Shown here one piece after another: positions 49,874 to 58,346 of a DNA stretch of 64,000 nt (the stretch's first letter is position 1; every line of letters begins with the position of its first letter). Origin of the DNA: JAHCHG01 sp038246645 (GTDB lineage Bacteria; Acidobacteriota; Blastocatellia; Pyrinomonadales; Pyrinomonadaceae). A program made the translations under genes and the position numbers. The notes under the pieces are model-generated. The model saw nothing but the letters and a program-made list of their open reading frames with translations, was not told the DNA's origin and did no database searches. The DNA is taken from positions 1 through 64,000 of the forward strand of contig JBBRVS010000001.1 in the NCBI GenBank assembly GCA_038246645.1, written 5' to 3'.

Positions 49874-50713
49874 TTAAGGTTTTTTCGGAGTCGGGCTTGG
49901 AGTCGGGGTCGGAGTCGGGTTATCATTAACAATCTCTTCATCACCCAAGATTTCAACCGAACTTCTTCCTTGCGCGTAATCGGTATATTGCACACGAATT
50001 TTGAGTTTTACGACCTGACCGCTCTCAAAAACGAGTTCGTCGTCCGATGATGAAAAGGACGGAAACCAGAATTTGCCGTCAACATTTTCGCGCCACGTTT
50101 CAACTACCGGAAATTTATTATCTTTTGAATCGGGAACGGCTTTGCCTTTTGATTTGACGATCATTAAATCCCGCTCATCAACCCAAAGTCTGCCTTGAAA
50201 AAGCCTTTGATTGGACTTTTTCGGATTCGGCATAACTTTCGGCGAAACGTCGAAAACGTGCAGATCGAGATCGTCAATTTTTTCCTTGCCGAGATAATTG
50301 AAATTGTAAAGCGGAACTTCCGAAGGTTTTATGGCAAACGGATTGATTCCGCCCAGATCGTCCAAATCTTCGGGCGTAACTCTGATGTCGCGCAGCGTTG
50401 AAACAGGCGCAAACTCGATTCTTTCAAATCTTTTGCCATCGGTGTTAAAAGTCAAAAAAGAATCGCGCCGGTAAGTTCCCGAAATTTGTCCGCCTAAACC
50501 GATAGTTTGAATCGTCGCCTTCCGCCGGAACACATATTCGGACAGCGCATAACGAAATGAATCTTCGTTACCGGACATTTTCTTGATAATGTTGTCAATT
50601 TCCACCTGACTTAAATCGGTTTTGACAATATTCGATGTTGTTTGAGCAAGACCCGTAAATGCCGCAAAACATAAAATCATCAAACTAAAAATTATCGTTT
50701 TTCTACTTTTCAT
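49874..50713 (-). CDS. exported protein of the outer-membrane lipoprotein-sorting-like class
   Basis: A 279-residue protein from ATG 50713, which follows an AGGAAAATAAAC RBS; a longer frame adds 29 residues before the signal peptide and is rejected. Signal peptide ends GLAQ. The body has FTFNTDGKRFERIEFAP-like strands, then WVDERDLMIVKSKGKAVPDS and VVETWRENVDGKFWFPSF, resembling LolA/LolB-type or MucB-like lipid-binding folds. The C-terminal tail PTPTPTPSPTPKKP is Pro/Thr-rich. Function unknown. Confidence 0.7.
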   Translation of the reverse strand: MKSRKTIIFSLMILCFAAFTGLAQTTSNIVKTDLSQVEIDNIIKKMSGNEDSFRYALSEYVFRRKATIQTIGLGGQISGTYRRDSFLTFNTDGKRFERIEFAPVSTLRDIRVTPEDLDDLGGINPFAIKPSEVPLYNFNYLGKEKIDDLDLHVFDVSPKVMPNPKKSNQRLFQGRLWVDERDLMIVKSKGKAVPDSKDNKFPVVETWRENVDGKFWFPSFSSSDDELVFESGQVVKLKIRVQYTDYAQGRSSVEILGDEEIVNDNPTPTPTPSPTPKKP

Positions 50714-50813
50714 CTGTTTATTTTCCTTGCTTGATTGAAACCTTTTAAAAAGATGCGAAAAATCGAATAAAAGTTTGAAATAAACTTTTACCGTAAACAA
50801 TTTCTATTTTACG

Positions 50814-50869
50814 AAAAAAGACGCGAAACGATATTTATGTTTGAATAAAACCCGTTTCGCGTCTTTTTT
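50814..50869 (-). terminator. terminator after mqnD operon
   Basis: A perfect 17-bp stem, AAAAAAGACGCGAAACG (50814-50830) and CGTTTCGCGTCTTTTTT (50853-50869), located 20 nt after the mqnD stop, with a T-run on the minus strand. Confidence 0.92.
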
Positions 50870-50889
50870 GTAAAAAGTAAATGACCTGA

Positions 50890-51738
50890 TTATTCGACGA
50901 AATCAACCTGAACTTCGCGGGTGATGATGCCTTTTTCAAAACCTTCTTTGAGCAGTAATTTAACCGCTTCTCTGCCGCGATCGCCGTAATCGAGCGTCAG
51001 ATCATTGACCCACATCGCCACGAAACGGTCGGCGAGTTCGGGCGGCATATCGCGGGCAAACTGCATCGCGTAGGCAAGTGCGTCTTCGCGGTTTTCCATC
51101 GAATAAACGATGCTGCGGTGCAGATGTCTGGAAACTTCGCGCATTAAATCTTCGCCGAGATCGCGCCGGATGACGTTTCCGCCCATCGGCAAGGGCAAGC
51201 CCGTTCGCTCATGCCACCATTCGCCTAAATCCAAAACCTTATCAAGCCCGACTTGTTTATAAAAAAGCTGTCCTTCGTGAATCAGCAGCCCCGCGTCGGC
51301 TTTTCCTTTCAGAACATAATCAATAATTTCGTCAAATGGAACGACCGTGTATTCAAAATCCTGATTATAAATTCTGAGTGCCAGAAACGCGCTCGTTAAT
51401 TCGCCGGGAATGGCGATTTTCATATTCGGAATATCTTCCGCCTTGCGCTGCTCTTTTGAAACGAGAATCGGACCGTATTTATCGCCGATGCTCGCGCCGT
51501 GCGGCAGGAGCGCATATTTGTCCGAAACATATGCGTAGGCGTGAAAGCTGATCGCCGTTACGTCAAAAACTCCGTTTTTGGCATCTTCGTTCAGAGTTTG
51601 AATATCTTTGAGCGTGTGTTCAAACTTCAGTCCGTTGGTTTCGAGTTTATTTGTTGCCAAACCGTAAAACATAAAAGCATCGTCCGAATCGGGCGAATGT
51701 GCGACGGTTATAATTCGTTTTTCAGTGCTTGTTTCCAT
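50890..51738 (-). CDS. mqnD: 1,4-dihydroxy-6-naphthoate synthase
   Basis: A 282-residue MqnD: IITVAHSPDSDDAFMFYGLA at the N-terminus, FDVTAISFHAYAYVSDKYALLPHGASIGDKYGPILV, then KIAIPGELTSAFLALRIY, HEGQLFYKQVGLDKVLDLGEWW and PLPMGGNVIRR. The periplasmic-binding-protein-like fold converts cyclic dehypoxanthine futalosine to dihydroxynaphthoate in the futalosine menaquinone pathway. It is the last gene of a four-gene operon that begins with a UbiX-like gene. Confidence 0.95.
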   Translation of the reverse strand: METSTEKRIITVAHSPDSDDAFMFYGLATNKLETNGLKFEHTLKDIQTLNEDAKNGVFDVTAISFHAYAYVSDKYALLPHGASIGDKYGPILVSKEQRKAEDIPNMKIAIPGELTSAFLALRIYNQDFEYTVVPFDEIIDYVLKGKADAGLLIHEGQLFYKQVGLDKVLDLGEWWHERTGLPLPMGGNVIRRDLGEDLMREVSRHLHRSIVYSMENREDALAYAMQFARDMPPELADRFVAMWVNDLTLDYGDRGREAVKLLLKEGFEKGIITREVQVDFVE

Positions 51739-51741
51739 ATA

Positions 51742-52497
51742 TTAAAACTGCGAATAGAAAATATTCGTGTCATACAAAACTTGTATTTTACCGTTTTTTT
51801 GGTGTTCTGCAAAAAGCATTTGCAGGTTTTTTATAAGTTCATCAAAACGCGGATGTTCCGGCGACGGCATATACGAAGAAGAAAGGATTCTGCCCTTCAT
51901 TCCTTCAAAATCCAGCGTCTGATCGTTGCTGTATTTTGAATGCGAAAAACGGCTCTGAAAAGCGACATTTAAATCTTCGACCGAAATATTATCGTGCCGG
52001 ATTTCTTCATAATCCGTGCCGAATTCGATTAAAATACGCTCGTATGCCCGCAAAAATTCGTTTGTATCGAGCCGTCGTTCGTTCCAAATCAGCGCAACGA
52101 ATCCGTCATTTTTCAAAATCCGCTTAAATTCCGGGCGCGATTTTTCCCTGTCAAACCAGTGAAACGCCTGCGCCGCGACGATAATATCAATGCTTTTTTC
52201 GGGAAGCGTCGTCTTTTCCGAAGTTCCGCTGACGCTTTTGAATTTCGGAAATTCCTGCAAAAACTTTTCCGCCGCTTCGCGCATTATCGCATTCGGTTCA
52301 ACGCCGAAAACTTCATTCCCGTTTTCCAGAAAAACTTTCGATGAAATTCCCGTTCCCGAACCGATGTCGGCGATCACGGATTTTTCCGTCAGATTCATTT
52401 TTCCGCGAAATAAATCAAGTATTTCCGCCGGATAACCCGGGCGATATTTTACATAATTTTCGACGCGGTTTGAAAATCTTTCGATTGAATCGGACAT
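51742..52497 (-). CDS. class I SAM-dependent methyltransferase
   Basis: A 251-residue protein: RVENYVKYRPGYPAEIL, motif I VIADIGSGTGISSKVFLENG, VFGVEPNAIMREAAE (acidic end of strand 2), VAAQAFHWFD and LKNDGFVALIWNERR. This is the Methyltransf_11 type with the HWFD motif common in small-molecule methyltransferases. Its start abuts the stop of the SH3-domain gene and its stop is 3 nt before mqnD. A role in quinone methylation is conceivable but unproven. Confidence 0.9.
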   Translation of the reverse strand: MSDSIERFSNRVENYVKYRPGYPAEILDLFRGKMNLTEKSVIADIGSGTGISSKVFLENGNEVFGVEPNAIMREAAEKFLQEFPKFKSVSGTSEKTTLPEKSIDIIVAAQAFHWFDREKSRPEFKRILKNDGFVALIWNERRLDTNEFLRAYERILIEFGTDYEEIRHDNISVEDLNVAFQSRFSHSKYSNDQTLDFEGMKGRILSSSYMPSPEHPRFDELIKNLQMLFAEHQKNGKIQVLYDTNIFYSQF

Positions 52498-53187
52498 TTA
52501 ATCACCTGCCACAAATGCGGTCATTTTCCACTTCTTGTTTTTCTGTTCAAAACAAGCGCGGTAAGCAATCGGACTGCGAACATAATCCGCGCTGACAAAA
52601 CCTGTTTTTCCGCCGAGCGTGGTTATTTTATACCACGAATAATCCTCTCCGTTTTCAGCCGTTTTGACGGAATTTTCAAAATCTATTTTTATGATATTAT
52701 ACGACAACTGAGTGATAATTTCCGCTGACAGATCCGGTTTTGCGCGTAATCTGACGTTATTGCCGAAAATTACGTTATGCTCGAATGCGTCCAAGTCTTC
52801 GGGAAAACTCGTAAATGTATAAGGTGCGCAAAACTGTTTAGTTTTAATGGTTTCTTCTTTTGAAAAAGTTCCGCCGTTTGATAAAGCCGCGAGCAGCTCA
52901 TCCCAGAGTTTACTGCGGTCGGGAGTATCCAGATTCCAGTAATTTTGAAAGTCTTCGATTCCGTCATCGCCTCCGAAACTTACCTTGATGTTCGGATCGA
53001 GAATGCCGATCAGATATTTTTTGTCCCGTTTTTTGACGGCTTTTATCAAATTCTTCCGGAAAAGACTAAAGGACGCGTTACTTTTGCCTTCGTCAACCGG
53101 ACGTAGATAGCGTTCCTGGGCAAATATGTTGATGGAAAATCCGAAAATTAAAGTAATCAGTCCAAATAAAAAAAGCTTTTGTTTCAT
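52498..53187 (-). CDS. exported protein with bacterial SH3-like domain
   Basis: A 229-residue protein from ATG 53187 with GGGAG upstream; a longer frame would overlap ubiX. Signal peptide MKQKLFLFGLITLIFGFSINIFAQ. Residues about 35-130 are helical (FRKNLIKAVKKRDKKYLIGILDPNIKVSFGG), and residues about 140-215 hold an SH3b fold (GNNVRLRAKPDLSAEIITQLSY, YSWYKITTLGGKTGFVSADYVRSP). Such domains bind cell wall peptides. Its place in a menaquinone operon is unexplained. Confidence 0.8.
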   Translation of the reverse strand: MKQKLFLFGLITLIFGFSINIFAQERYLRPVDEGKSNASFSLFRKNLIKAVKKRDKKYLIGILDPNIKVSFGGDDGIEDFQNYWNLDTPDRSKLWDELLAALSNGGTFSKEETIKTKQFCAPYTFTSFPEDLDAFEHNVIFGNNVRLRAKPDLSAEIITQLSYNIIKIDFENSVKTAENGEDYSWYKITTLGGKTGFVSADYVRSPIAYRACFEQKNKKWKMTAFVAGD

Positions 53188-53189
53188 TT

Positions 53190-53810
53190 TTAATCTCCCG
53201 TTGTAATTTCTTCGCCCGTCCATTGCGTCTGTTTTGAATGCGGAATGTCGAATTGATCTAAAATTCTGAAACACAAATGGTCAACGAGTTCACCGATTGA
53301 TTTAGGACGATGATAAAAGCCCGGACTTGCCGGCAGAATTCTTGCGCCGATATTTGATAATTTCAGCATATTTTCCAGATGAATCGAATTATACGGCGTT
53401 TCTCGCGGAACGATGACGAGTTTTCTGCCTTCTTTAAGGCACACGTCCGCCGCGCGGTGAATCAGATTCGTTCCCGCGCCCGAAGCGATCGCGCCGAGCG
53501 TTCCCATCGAACACGGCACGATTATCATTCCCGACTGTTTGTTCGACCCGGAAGAAGGCTTTGCGGCTAAATTACCGAGTTGCCAGAATCGAATGATTTT
53601 AGAATCTTTTTCTAAGCCGAGCCATTCATTGATCTTTTTCGCGCTCGGTTCTTTAATATTCGCGCCCATTTCAATCTGCGCGACGATCGGCGCAACGCCC
53701 GACATTATTAGATTGATCGTTTGAACCGCGCCGCTTTCCGCCAAAAGCTGCAAGGTTCTGTAAGCGTAAATCGTGCCTGATGCACCCGTGATTGCGACTG
53801 TTAGTTCCAT
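53190..53810 (-). CDS. ubiX: UbiX-like flavin prenyltransferase
   Basis: A 206-residue protein from ATG 53810: VAITGASGTIYAYRTLQLL (FMN-binding), then MIIVPCSMGTLGAIASGAG, LIHRAADVCLKEGRKLVIVPRETPYNSIHLENML and ILPASPGFYHRP. These motifs are diagnostic of UbiX/Pad1. It makes prenylated FMN for a UbiD-type decarboxylase. In futalosine-pathway bacteria UbiX/UbiD-like enzymes take part in late menaquinone steps, and its operon with mqnD supports that role here. No ubiD is in the window. Confidence 0.93.
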   Translation of the reverse strand: MELTVAITGASGTIYAYRTLQLLAESGAVQTINLIMSGVAPIVAQIEMGANIKEPSAKKINEWLGLEKDSKIIRFWQLGNLAAKPSSGSNKQSGMIIVPCSMGTLGAIASGAGTNLIHRAADVCLKEGRKLVIVPRETPYNSIHLENMLKLSNIGARILPASPGFYHRPKSIGELVDHLCFRILDQFDIPHSKQTQWTGEEITTGD

Positions 53811-53909
53811 AAATTTTTCAGATAAACTAAACTTTATCATTTTTTTATTATTTCCAAAGTCAATCGGCAGAAGATTTTTAAACAAAATTTGTCATTTGTC
53901 GCAAAATCT

Positions 53910-53942
53910 GTCAATTTGGCAGCAAAAATCTGTCAATTTGAC
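53910..53942 (+). promoter_or_regulatory. two GTCAATTTGAC-type sites, probable activator binding sites
   Basis: GTCAATTTGGC at 53910-53920 and the perfect 11-bp palindrome GTCAATTTGAC at 53932-53942 start 22 bp apart, two helical turns, so they lie on one DNA face. They are about 80-110 bp upstream of the sigma-54 type promoter at 54020, where enhancer-binding proteins usually bind. Confidence 0.5.
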
Positions 53943-54019
53943 TTAACGGAAAAAACTCGATTTCATAGAAAATTTGCAAAATGCCGATGTTTGTTGAGAT
54001 ACAACGCTATTGAAATCTT

Positions 54020-54035
54020 TGGCATCGGTTTTGCA
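54020..54035 (+). promoter_or_regulatory. sigma-54 (RpoN) type promoter
   Basis: TGGCATCGGTTTTGCA fits the -24/-12 consensus TGGCAC-N5-TTGCA: GG at 54021-54022 and GC at 54033-54034 are separated by exactly 10 bp. Transcription would start near 54046, followed by an RBS-like GGGAG and ATG 54086. Close inverted words (CCGATG ... CATCGG) surround the upstream half. Confidence 0.65.
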
Positions 54036-54085
54036 ATTACAATAAACGACTAAATCCTTGGCTCATAGGGAGATAGATACTTAAG

Positions 54086-54202
54086 ATGAATGAACAGATA
54101 TTAAAAAGCGAGATTTTATTAGACATTGTCAGCAGCGAAATCGCCGTGCGGATGTTTATAAAGCTTTGTTCGACTTATAAATATGTCAGTTTATTTATTT
54201 GA
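54086..54202 (+). CDS. 38-residue small protein under a sigma-54-type promoter
   Basis: ATG 54086 to TGA 54202, preceded by AGGGAG (54067-54072) at a somewhat long distance. The peptide begins MNEQILKSEILLDIVSSEI and ends YKYVSLFI, with a mixed charge helix then a short hydrophobic tail. It is not a known family to me. The promoter before and a strong terminator after (54231-54262) define a compact transcript of about 215 nt, so the product may be either a small protein or a small RNA. Confidence 0.45.
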   Translation: MNEQILKSEILLDIVSSEIAVRMFIKLCSTYKYVSLFI

Positions 54203-54230
54203 GTAAATTGTTTGTTGAATTGGAATGTAA

Positions 54231-54262
54231 AACGGCGGATTGATTACCCGCCGTTTTTTTTT
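54231..54262 (+). terminator. intrinsic terminator of the small sigma-54 unit
   Basis: Stem AACGGCGG (54231-54238) / CCGCCGTT (54248-54255) with a 9-nt loop and a run of nine T. It precedes larB and isolates the upstream unit. Confidence 0.92.
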
Positions 54263-54309
54263 GTTTTGAAAAGATGATAAATTTTCTCTTTGTTGTAAAA
54301 TCAAAATAT

Positions 54310-55056
54310 ATGAAAAAAAGCGAGATACAAGCAATTTTAGCGGCACACGCCGAGGGAAAACTTTCAACCGAACAGGCGACTGCCGGTTTAAAGAATTTAT
54401 CCTACGAAGACATCGGTTATGCCAAGGTTGACCACGCCCGCGCCACGCGGCAGGGTTTTCCCGAAGTAATTTTCGGGCAGGGCAAAACATGCGAACAAAT
54501 TCTCGGCATTTTTGAAAAGCTCATCGCCCGAACGCCGAATGTTCTGATCACGCGCACGACTGCGGACGTTTTCGGCGAAATCCGCAATATCTACACCGAT
54601 GCCGAATGGCACGAAGCGGCACGGATTATTCGCGTTCGGCGCGATATGACCGAACTCGGAACCGGCGAAATTGCCGTCGTAACCGCCGGAACGAGCGATA
54701 TTCCGGTTGCCGAAGAAGCCGCCCTGACGGCGGAAACGATGGGCAACCGCGTCAAAAGAATCTGGGACGCGGGCGTTGCCGGAATTCATAGGATTTTATC
54801 GGAAAGGGAAGTTTTGCAGAATTCGCGCGTGGTGATCGTCGTCGCCGGAATGGAAGGCGCGTTGCCTTCGGTCGTCGGCGGATTGGTCAGCGTGCCGGTC
54901 ATCGCCGTGCCGACGAGCATCGGTTACGGTGCGTCTTTCGGCGGAATCGCCGCGCTTTTGGGAATGCTAAATTCCTGCGCGTCGAATGTCACGGTCGTTA
55001 ATATTGACAACGGTTTCGGCGCGGGTTTTGTCGCCAGTTTGATAAATCGAAAGTAA
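54310..55056 (+). CDS. larB: LarB, pyridinium-3,5-biscarboxylic acid mononucleotide synthase
   Basis: A 248-residue protein from ATG 54310. The LarB/PurE-like domain shows DHARATRQGFPEVIFGQGKT, VVTAGTSDIPVAEEAALTAE, VVIVVAGMEGALPSVVGGLV and VPTSIGYGASFGGIAALLGMLNSC. It carboxylates and hydrolyses NaAD to start the nickel-pincer cofactor of lactate racemase-type enzymes. No larC or larE is in the window. It follows the terminator at 54231, with no clear RBS. Confidence 0.93.
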   Translation: MKKSEIQAILAAHAEGKLSTEQATAGLKNLSYEDIGYAKVDHARATRQGFPEVIFGQGKTCEQILGIFEKLIARTPNVLITRTTADVFGEIRNIYTDAEWHEAARIIRVRRDMTELGTGEIAVVTAGTSDIPVAEEAALTAETMGNRVKRIWDAGVAGIHRILSEREVLQNSRVVIVVAGMEGALPSVVGGLVSVPVIAVPTSIGYGASFGGIAALLGMLNSCASNVTVVNIDNGFGAGFVASLINRK

Positions 55057-55059
55057 TTT

Positions 55060-55275
55060 AATTTCAAATTTCAAATTTCAGATTATAAAACCGATATTTC
55101 AGTAGTTTGTTGGAATTAAGTAAGCACTAATGCAAAATTAAAAAACGGATAATGGAAAATGTCAGAGAACTACTAATACGATTTTTAATTAAAAACTCGC
55201 GCAATAAGATTTCTGTAAATCACTGAAAATACAGACGCGTCTTAAATTTGGAATATGGAATCTGAAATTTGAAAT
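55060..55275. repeat. stuttered inverted repeat with dispersed-repeat copy 3
   Basis: Arms 55060-55084 (AATTTCAAATTTCAAATTTC stutter) and 55259-55275 (AATCTGAAATTTGAAAT) are complementary. Between them, 55121-55174 matches the start of the dispersed repeat (TAAGCAC ... ATGTCAGAGAACT). No ORF. Confidence 0.6.
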
Positions 55276-55288
55276 ACTATTGGATGTA

Positions 55289-56725
55289 TCAAGGATTTAT
55301 CAGCACAAAAAGCCGATCAGCCCAATCCGATTGCGAGTTTCTCAAAATTTCGTATTGAATATTGGCAGAATCCTTATCGCCCATTTTCAAATAAGCGCGA
55401 CCGAGATTATAACGCGCCTGATCGAATTCGGGATTGTAGCTGACCGCATTGTTAAAGGCTTCCAGACTTTCTTCGGTTTTGCCGAGTTCGAAATAGTTTT
55501 CGCCCAGATAATTATAGGTTTTCGCATCGGGCTTGTAGATTTTTAGTTGCTCAAACGCCGCCAAGGATTGAGAATAATCTCTTTTTTTGTAATAAGCGAT
55601 TCCGAGAAGTTCAAAGGCATTGGCATAATCGGGTTTGAGCGCGACGGCGCGTTTGTAAGCGAGAATTTCTTCGTCGGTGCGACCTAATTTATTTAAAGAT
55701 AAACCGAGCGAATAATGAATTTCGGCTTTATACGGATTGAGTTTGGTCGCTTGCCGGTAAGCATCGGCGGCTTCATCGTAATTTTTCAAAGCATAGCTTG
55801 ATGCGCCGATATTGATATAGGTTTCGGACCAGCGCGGACGAAGCAGAGCCGCTTTTTTCGAGGCTTCGAGAGCTTCCTTGTGGCGACCGAGCATTCCGAG
55901 GCAATAGCCGACCTGATACCAGGCTTCGGCATAACTTGCGTCAATTTGGACGGCTTTTTCAAAAAACGCGACGGCTTTTGCGTAATCATCACGCGAAACA
56001 AATCCCAGACCTTGCGAATACGAGCTTTCTGCCGAAGCGCGTTTATTTTCGGCAGTTTCCGCGGTTAGCGAAGCAAGCGTTTTCAATTCGCCGATTTTTA
56101 ATCTGACAATTCTTTCGCCCGGCACGGCAAAATTTAAACTCTGACCTTCGGCGGCTTGAAGCGTTGCCACACCGATCACCTGCCCGCGCATATTGACGAC
56201 GGGCGAACCGCTCGAACCCGGCGAAATCGCCGCGGTAATTTGAATTATTTTGCCGTAACCCGGAAACTCGCGCACGGCAGAAACAATGCCGTTTGAAACC
56301 GAACCTTCCAAACCGTACGGATTTCCGATAACCAGAATGCTTTCGCCTTCCTGCGGCGTATCGGGCGCGATGATCAGCGGAATCGCACTTTCCGGCGGAA
56401 CATCAACCTGCAAAACCGCCAGATCGCCTTCGCCGTCAATGGCGACAATGCCGCTTGCCGTATATTTTTTGCCGTTAACCAGTTGAACCACGACGCGACT
56501 CGATTTTTCGATGACGTGGCGGTTTGTAATTATCAGATTTTTTGAAATAAAAAAGCCGCTTCCGCGCGAAATTTGCGTTTCTTTGCCGTCAAAAGTTTCG
56601 ATGGCAACCGCCGAAGGCTTTATTCTTTTGACCAATTCCGGCAGTAAATCCTGCGCCGCTACTTGTGAGGCACAAAACACTAGAAAAACCTGCAAAAGAA
56701 AAATTTTGAAAAAGGCACTTTTCAT
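55289..56725 (-). CDS. trypsin-like serine protease with C-terminal TPR array
   Basis: A 478-residue exported protein (signal MKSAFFKIFLLQVFLVFCASQVAAQ in two hydrophobic parts). Residues about 35-215 are an HtrA/S1C protease with His in TNRHVIEKS, Asp in GDLAVLQ and Ser in AISPGSSGSPVVN. There is no PDZ domain; residues about 235-470 form six or seven TPRs (YAEAWYQVGYCLGMLGRHKEA, YADAFELLG-like units). It is likely a periplasmic protease held by TPR-bound partners. Confidence 0.93.
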   Translation of the reverse strand: MKSAFFKIFLLQVFLVFCASQVAAQDLLPELVKRIKPSAVAIETFDGKETQISRGSGFFISKNLIITNRHVIEKSSRVVVQLVNGKKYTASGIVAIDGEGDLAVLQVDVPPESAIPLIIAPDTPQEGESILVIGNPYGLEGSVSNGIVSAVREFPGYGKIIQITAAISPGSSGSPVVNMRGQVIGVATLQAAEGQSLNFAVPGERIVRLKIGELKTLASLTAETAENKRASAESSYSQGLGFVSRDDYAKAVAFFEKAVQIDASYAEAWYQVGYCLGMLGRHKEALEASKKAALLRPRWSETYINIGASSYALKNYDEAADAYRQATKLNPYKAEIHYSLGLSLNKLGRTDEEILAYKRAVALKPDYANAFELLGIAYYKKRDYSQSLAAFEQLKIYKPDAKTYNYLGENYFELGKTEESLEAFNNAVSYNPEFDQARYNLGRAYLKMGDKDSANIQYEILRNSQSDWADRLFVLINP

Positions 56726-56860
56726 TTTGATAAAATCGCTATACTGCAGATTATAAGGTTTTTATTCGATTCAAACAAATTACCGACAAAAAAAACGGTT
56801 TTCTCCGGCTTTTTCATTGATGTTTTAAGGAAAAGAAAGTTTCGCCAGAAAACTGTAAGA

Positions 56861-56933
56861 AATTGACAGGGATAACAGGATAGACAAGGCTAATTTTTTT
56901 CTTATCCTGTAAATCCTGTTATCCCTGTCAATT
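56861..56933. repeat. perfect 21-bp inverted repeat, ATTGACAGGGATAACAGGAT type
   Basis: Arms at 56861-56881 and 56913-56933 are perfectly complementary around a T-rich centre. Similar AGGGATAACAGGAT palindromes are widespread in intergenic DNA of several phyla. It lies between two minus-strand genes. Confidence 0.8.
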
Positions 56934-56951
56934 GATAATCCTGGAATCTAA

Positions 56952-58241
56952 TTATTTGATAATTCCGTTTCCGTCCAGAGCCGAGTAAATATCGGATGAA
57001 TAAAGTCCGAGCCACTCGTCCGAACGCGGTGTTAAAAATAGTTCCGTATAGACTTTTTCATTAAATTTTTCGAGATCGGCGGACGGATTTTCAGCAAGCC
57101 ATTCGTAAATTTTCGTGTGAAAAAGATATTCGTTTCTGACGGTATCAATCGCCACGTAATTTTCGAGATTGGCGATCATTTGCGAAAAGGTTCGGTTATT
57201 TAAATCGCTGTTATTCGCGGTTTGGCGGCGAATGAAATTGACACTTTCTTTTTCGATCGCGGTTTTGCCGAATAAATCGGCGAGCTTTTTCCAATCTTCC
57301 AGTTTCGTGTTTTCAGCCATCGCGCTTTCATCCAGAGCCAGCGTTTTGACTAAAGGGAGTTCGACTATCATTTTCGTAGCGGCACGCGGCGCGGCGGTCA
57401 GCGCGGTCGGATTTTCTGTTTTGGATGAATTTCCGGAAGTTTTCGGCAGTTCGGATTCCGACATTTTTACGCCGGTTCTTTGCAGATCGCTTTTCCATTT
57501 ATTTAAAAGCTGCCAGCGTCGCATTGCTTGAAATTCGCCTAAATAAATCGGGCGTTTTTGAACGCTTTGGTGCAGATTTTTCGTTAGATTTAAATATTTT
57601 GCAAATTCCTGCGGACTGTATAAACCGGGCAGAGCATCGAGAATTCTGCTGTTTTCGTCCAGAATGTAATGGATGCTGTTTCCGGTAATCGTGCGCTCGA
57701 TCTTGCGTCCGTCGCCGAAATCAATCGTGATGCGCGGCGCAGGTCTGACCGATTTCCAGTGCAGAATGTAATTTTCGCGCAAATTGCGCGCAATTTCCGC
57801 ATTTGAATAAAGAATCGAACGGAAAAAACGGCTGTTCGCACAACTGAATTCTTCGTTCAAATTTCCCAAAAGCCGCAGGGACAAAATCGGTTTATTCGCC
57901 GATTTCGCGGCTTTTTTCGCTTCCTCCAGATCCGTGAACCAGTAAAGCCCGGAAGCGTAAGCGTCTTTTTGCATCGCTACACCGTCAATCGCAGTGGCAA
58001 TTCGCGTCCAGGATTCCACGCTTTTTCCGGTTTCGGAAAATTGTTTTATTTCGCCGGCGTAAACCTTAAACAGTTCATCCAAACCGCTCTGCCCGATTTG
58101 GCGCAGAGCGTCTATCGCAATTTCCGATTCTTTTTTGTTTTCGGAAACAACTTGACGGGCGAATTCTTCAGCAGAATTGGCAAACGCGGAGATTGTTAAA
58201 AGAAAAAGACACAAAGGGAAAAGAAAAATATTACGGCGCAT
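56952..58241 (-). CDS. exported thioredoxin-like-fold protein of unknown function
   Basis: A 429-residue protein from ATG 58241; a longer frame adds 20 residues before the signal MRRNIFLFPLCLFLLTISAFA. Residues about 100-235 look like a thioredoxin fold: DLEEAKKAAKSANKPILSLRLLG, FSCANSRFFRSILYSNAEIARNL, FGDGRKIERTITGNSIHYILDENSRIL. The usual CXXC is missing, only one Cys remains. I recall similar SCANSRFFR proteins in Planctomycetota. The rest is helical with no clear motif. Confidence 0.7.
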   Translation of the reverse strand: MRRNIFLFPLCLFLLTISAFANSAEEFARQVVSENKKESEIAIDALRQIGQSGLDELFKVYAGEIKQFSETGKSVESWTRIATAIDGVAMQKDAYASGLYWFTDLEEAKKAAKSANKPILSLRLLGNLNEEFSCANSRFFRSILYSNAEIARNLRENYILHWKSVRPAPRITIDFGDGRKIERTITGNSIHYILDENSRILDALPGLYSPQEFAKYLNLTKNLHQSVQKRPIYLGEFQAMRRWQLLNKWKSDLQRTGVKMSESELPKTSGNSSKTENPTALTAAPRAATKMIVELPLVKTLALDESAMAENTKLEDWKKLADLFGKTAIEKESVNFIRRQTANNSDLNNRTFSQMIANLENYVAIDTVRNEYLFHTKIYEWLAENPSADLEKFNEKVYTELFLTPRSDEWLGLYSSDIYSALDGNGIIK

Positions 58242-58346
58242 ATCAAAAACTCCTGAAAATCCGGGGATAGATTTATTTGTTTGGTGTCGAAAAATAATCA
58301 ACAGTTGTCTTTGAACGCTTTTATTTTTTGTAACTTGCCGTTTTTT

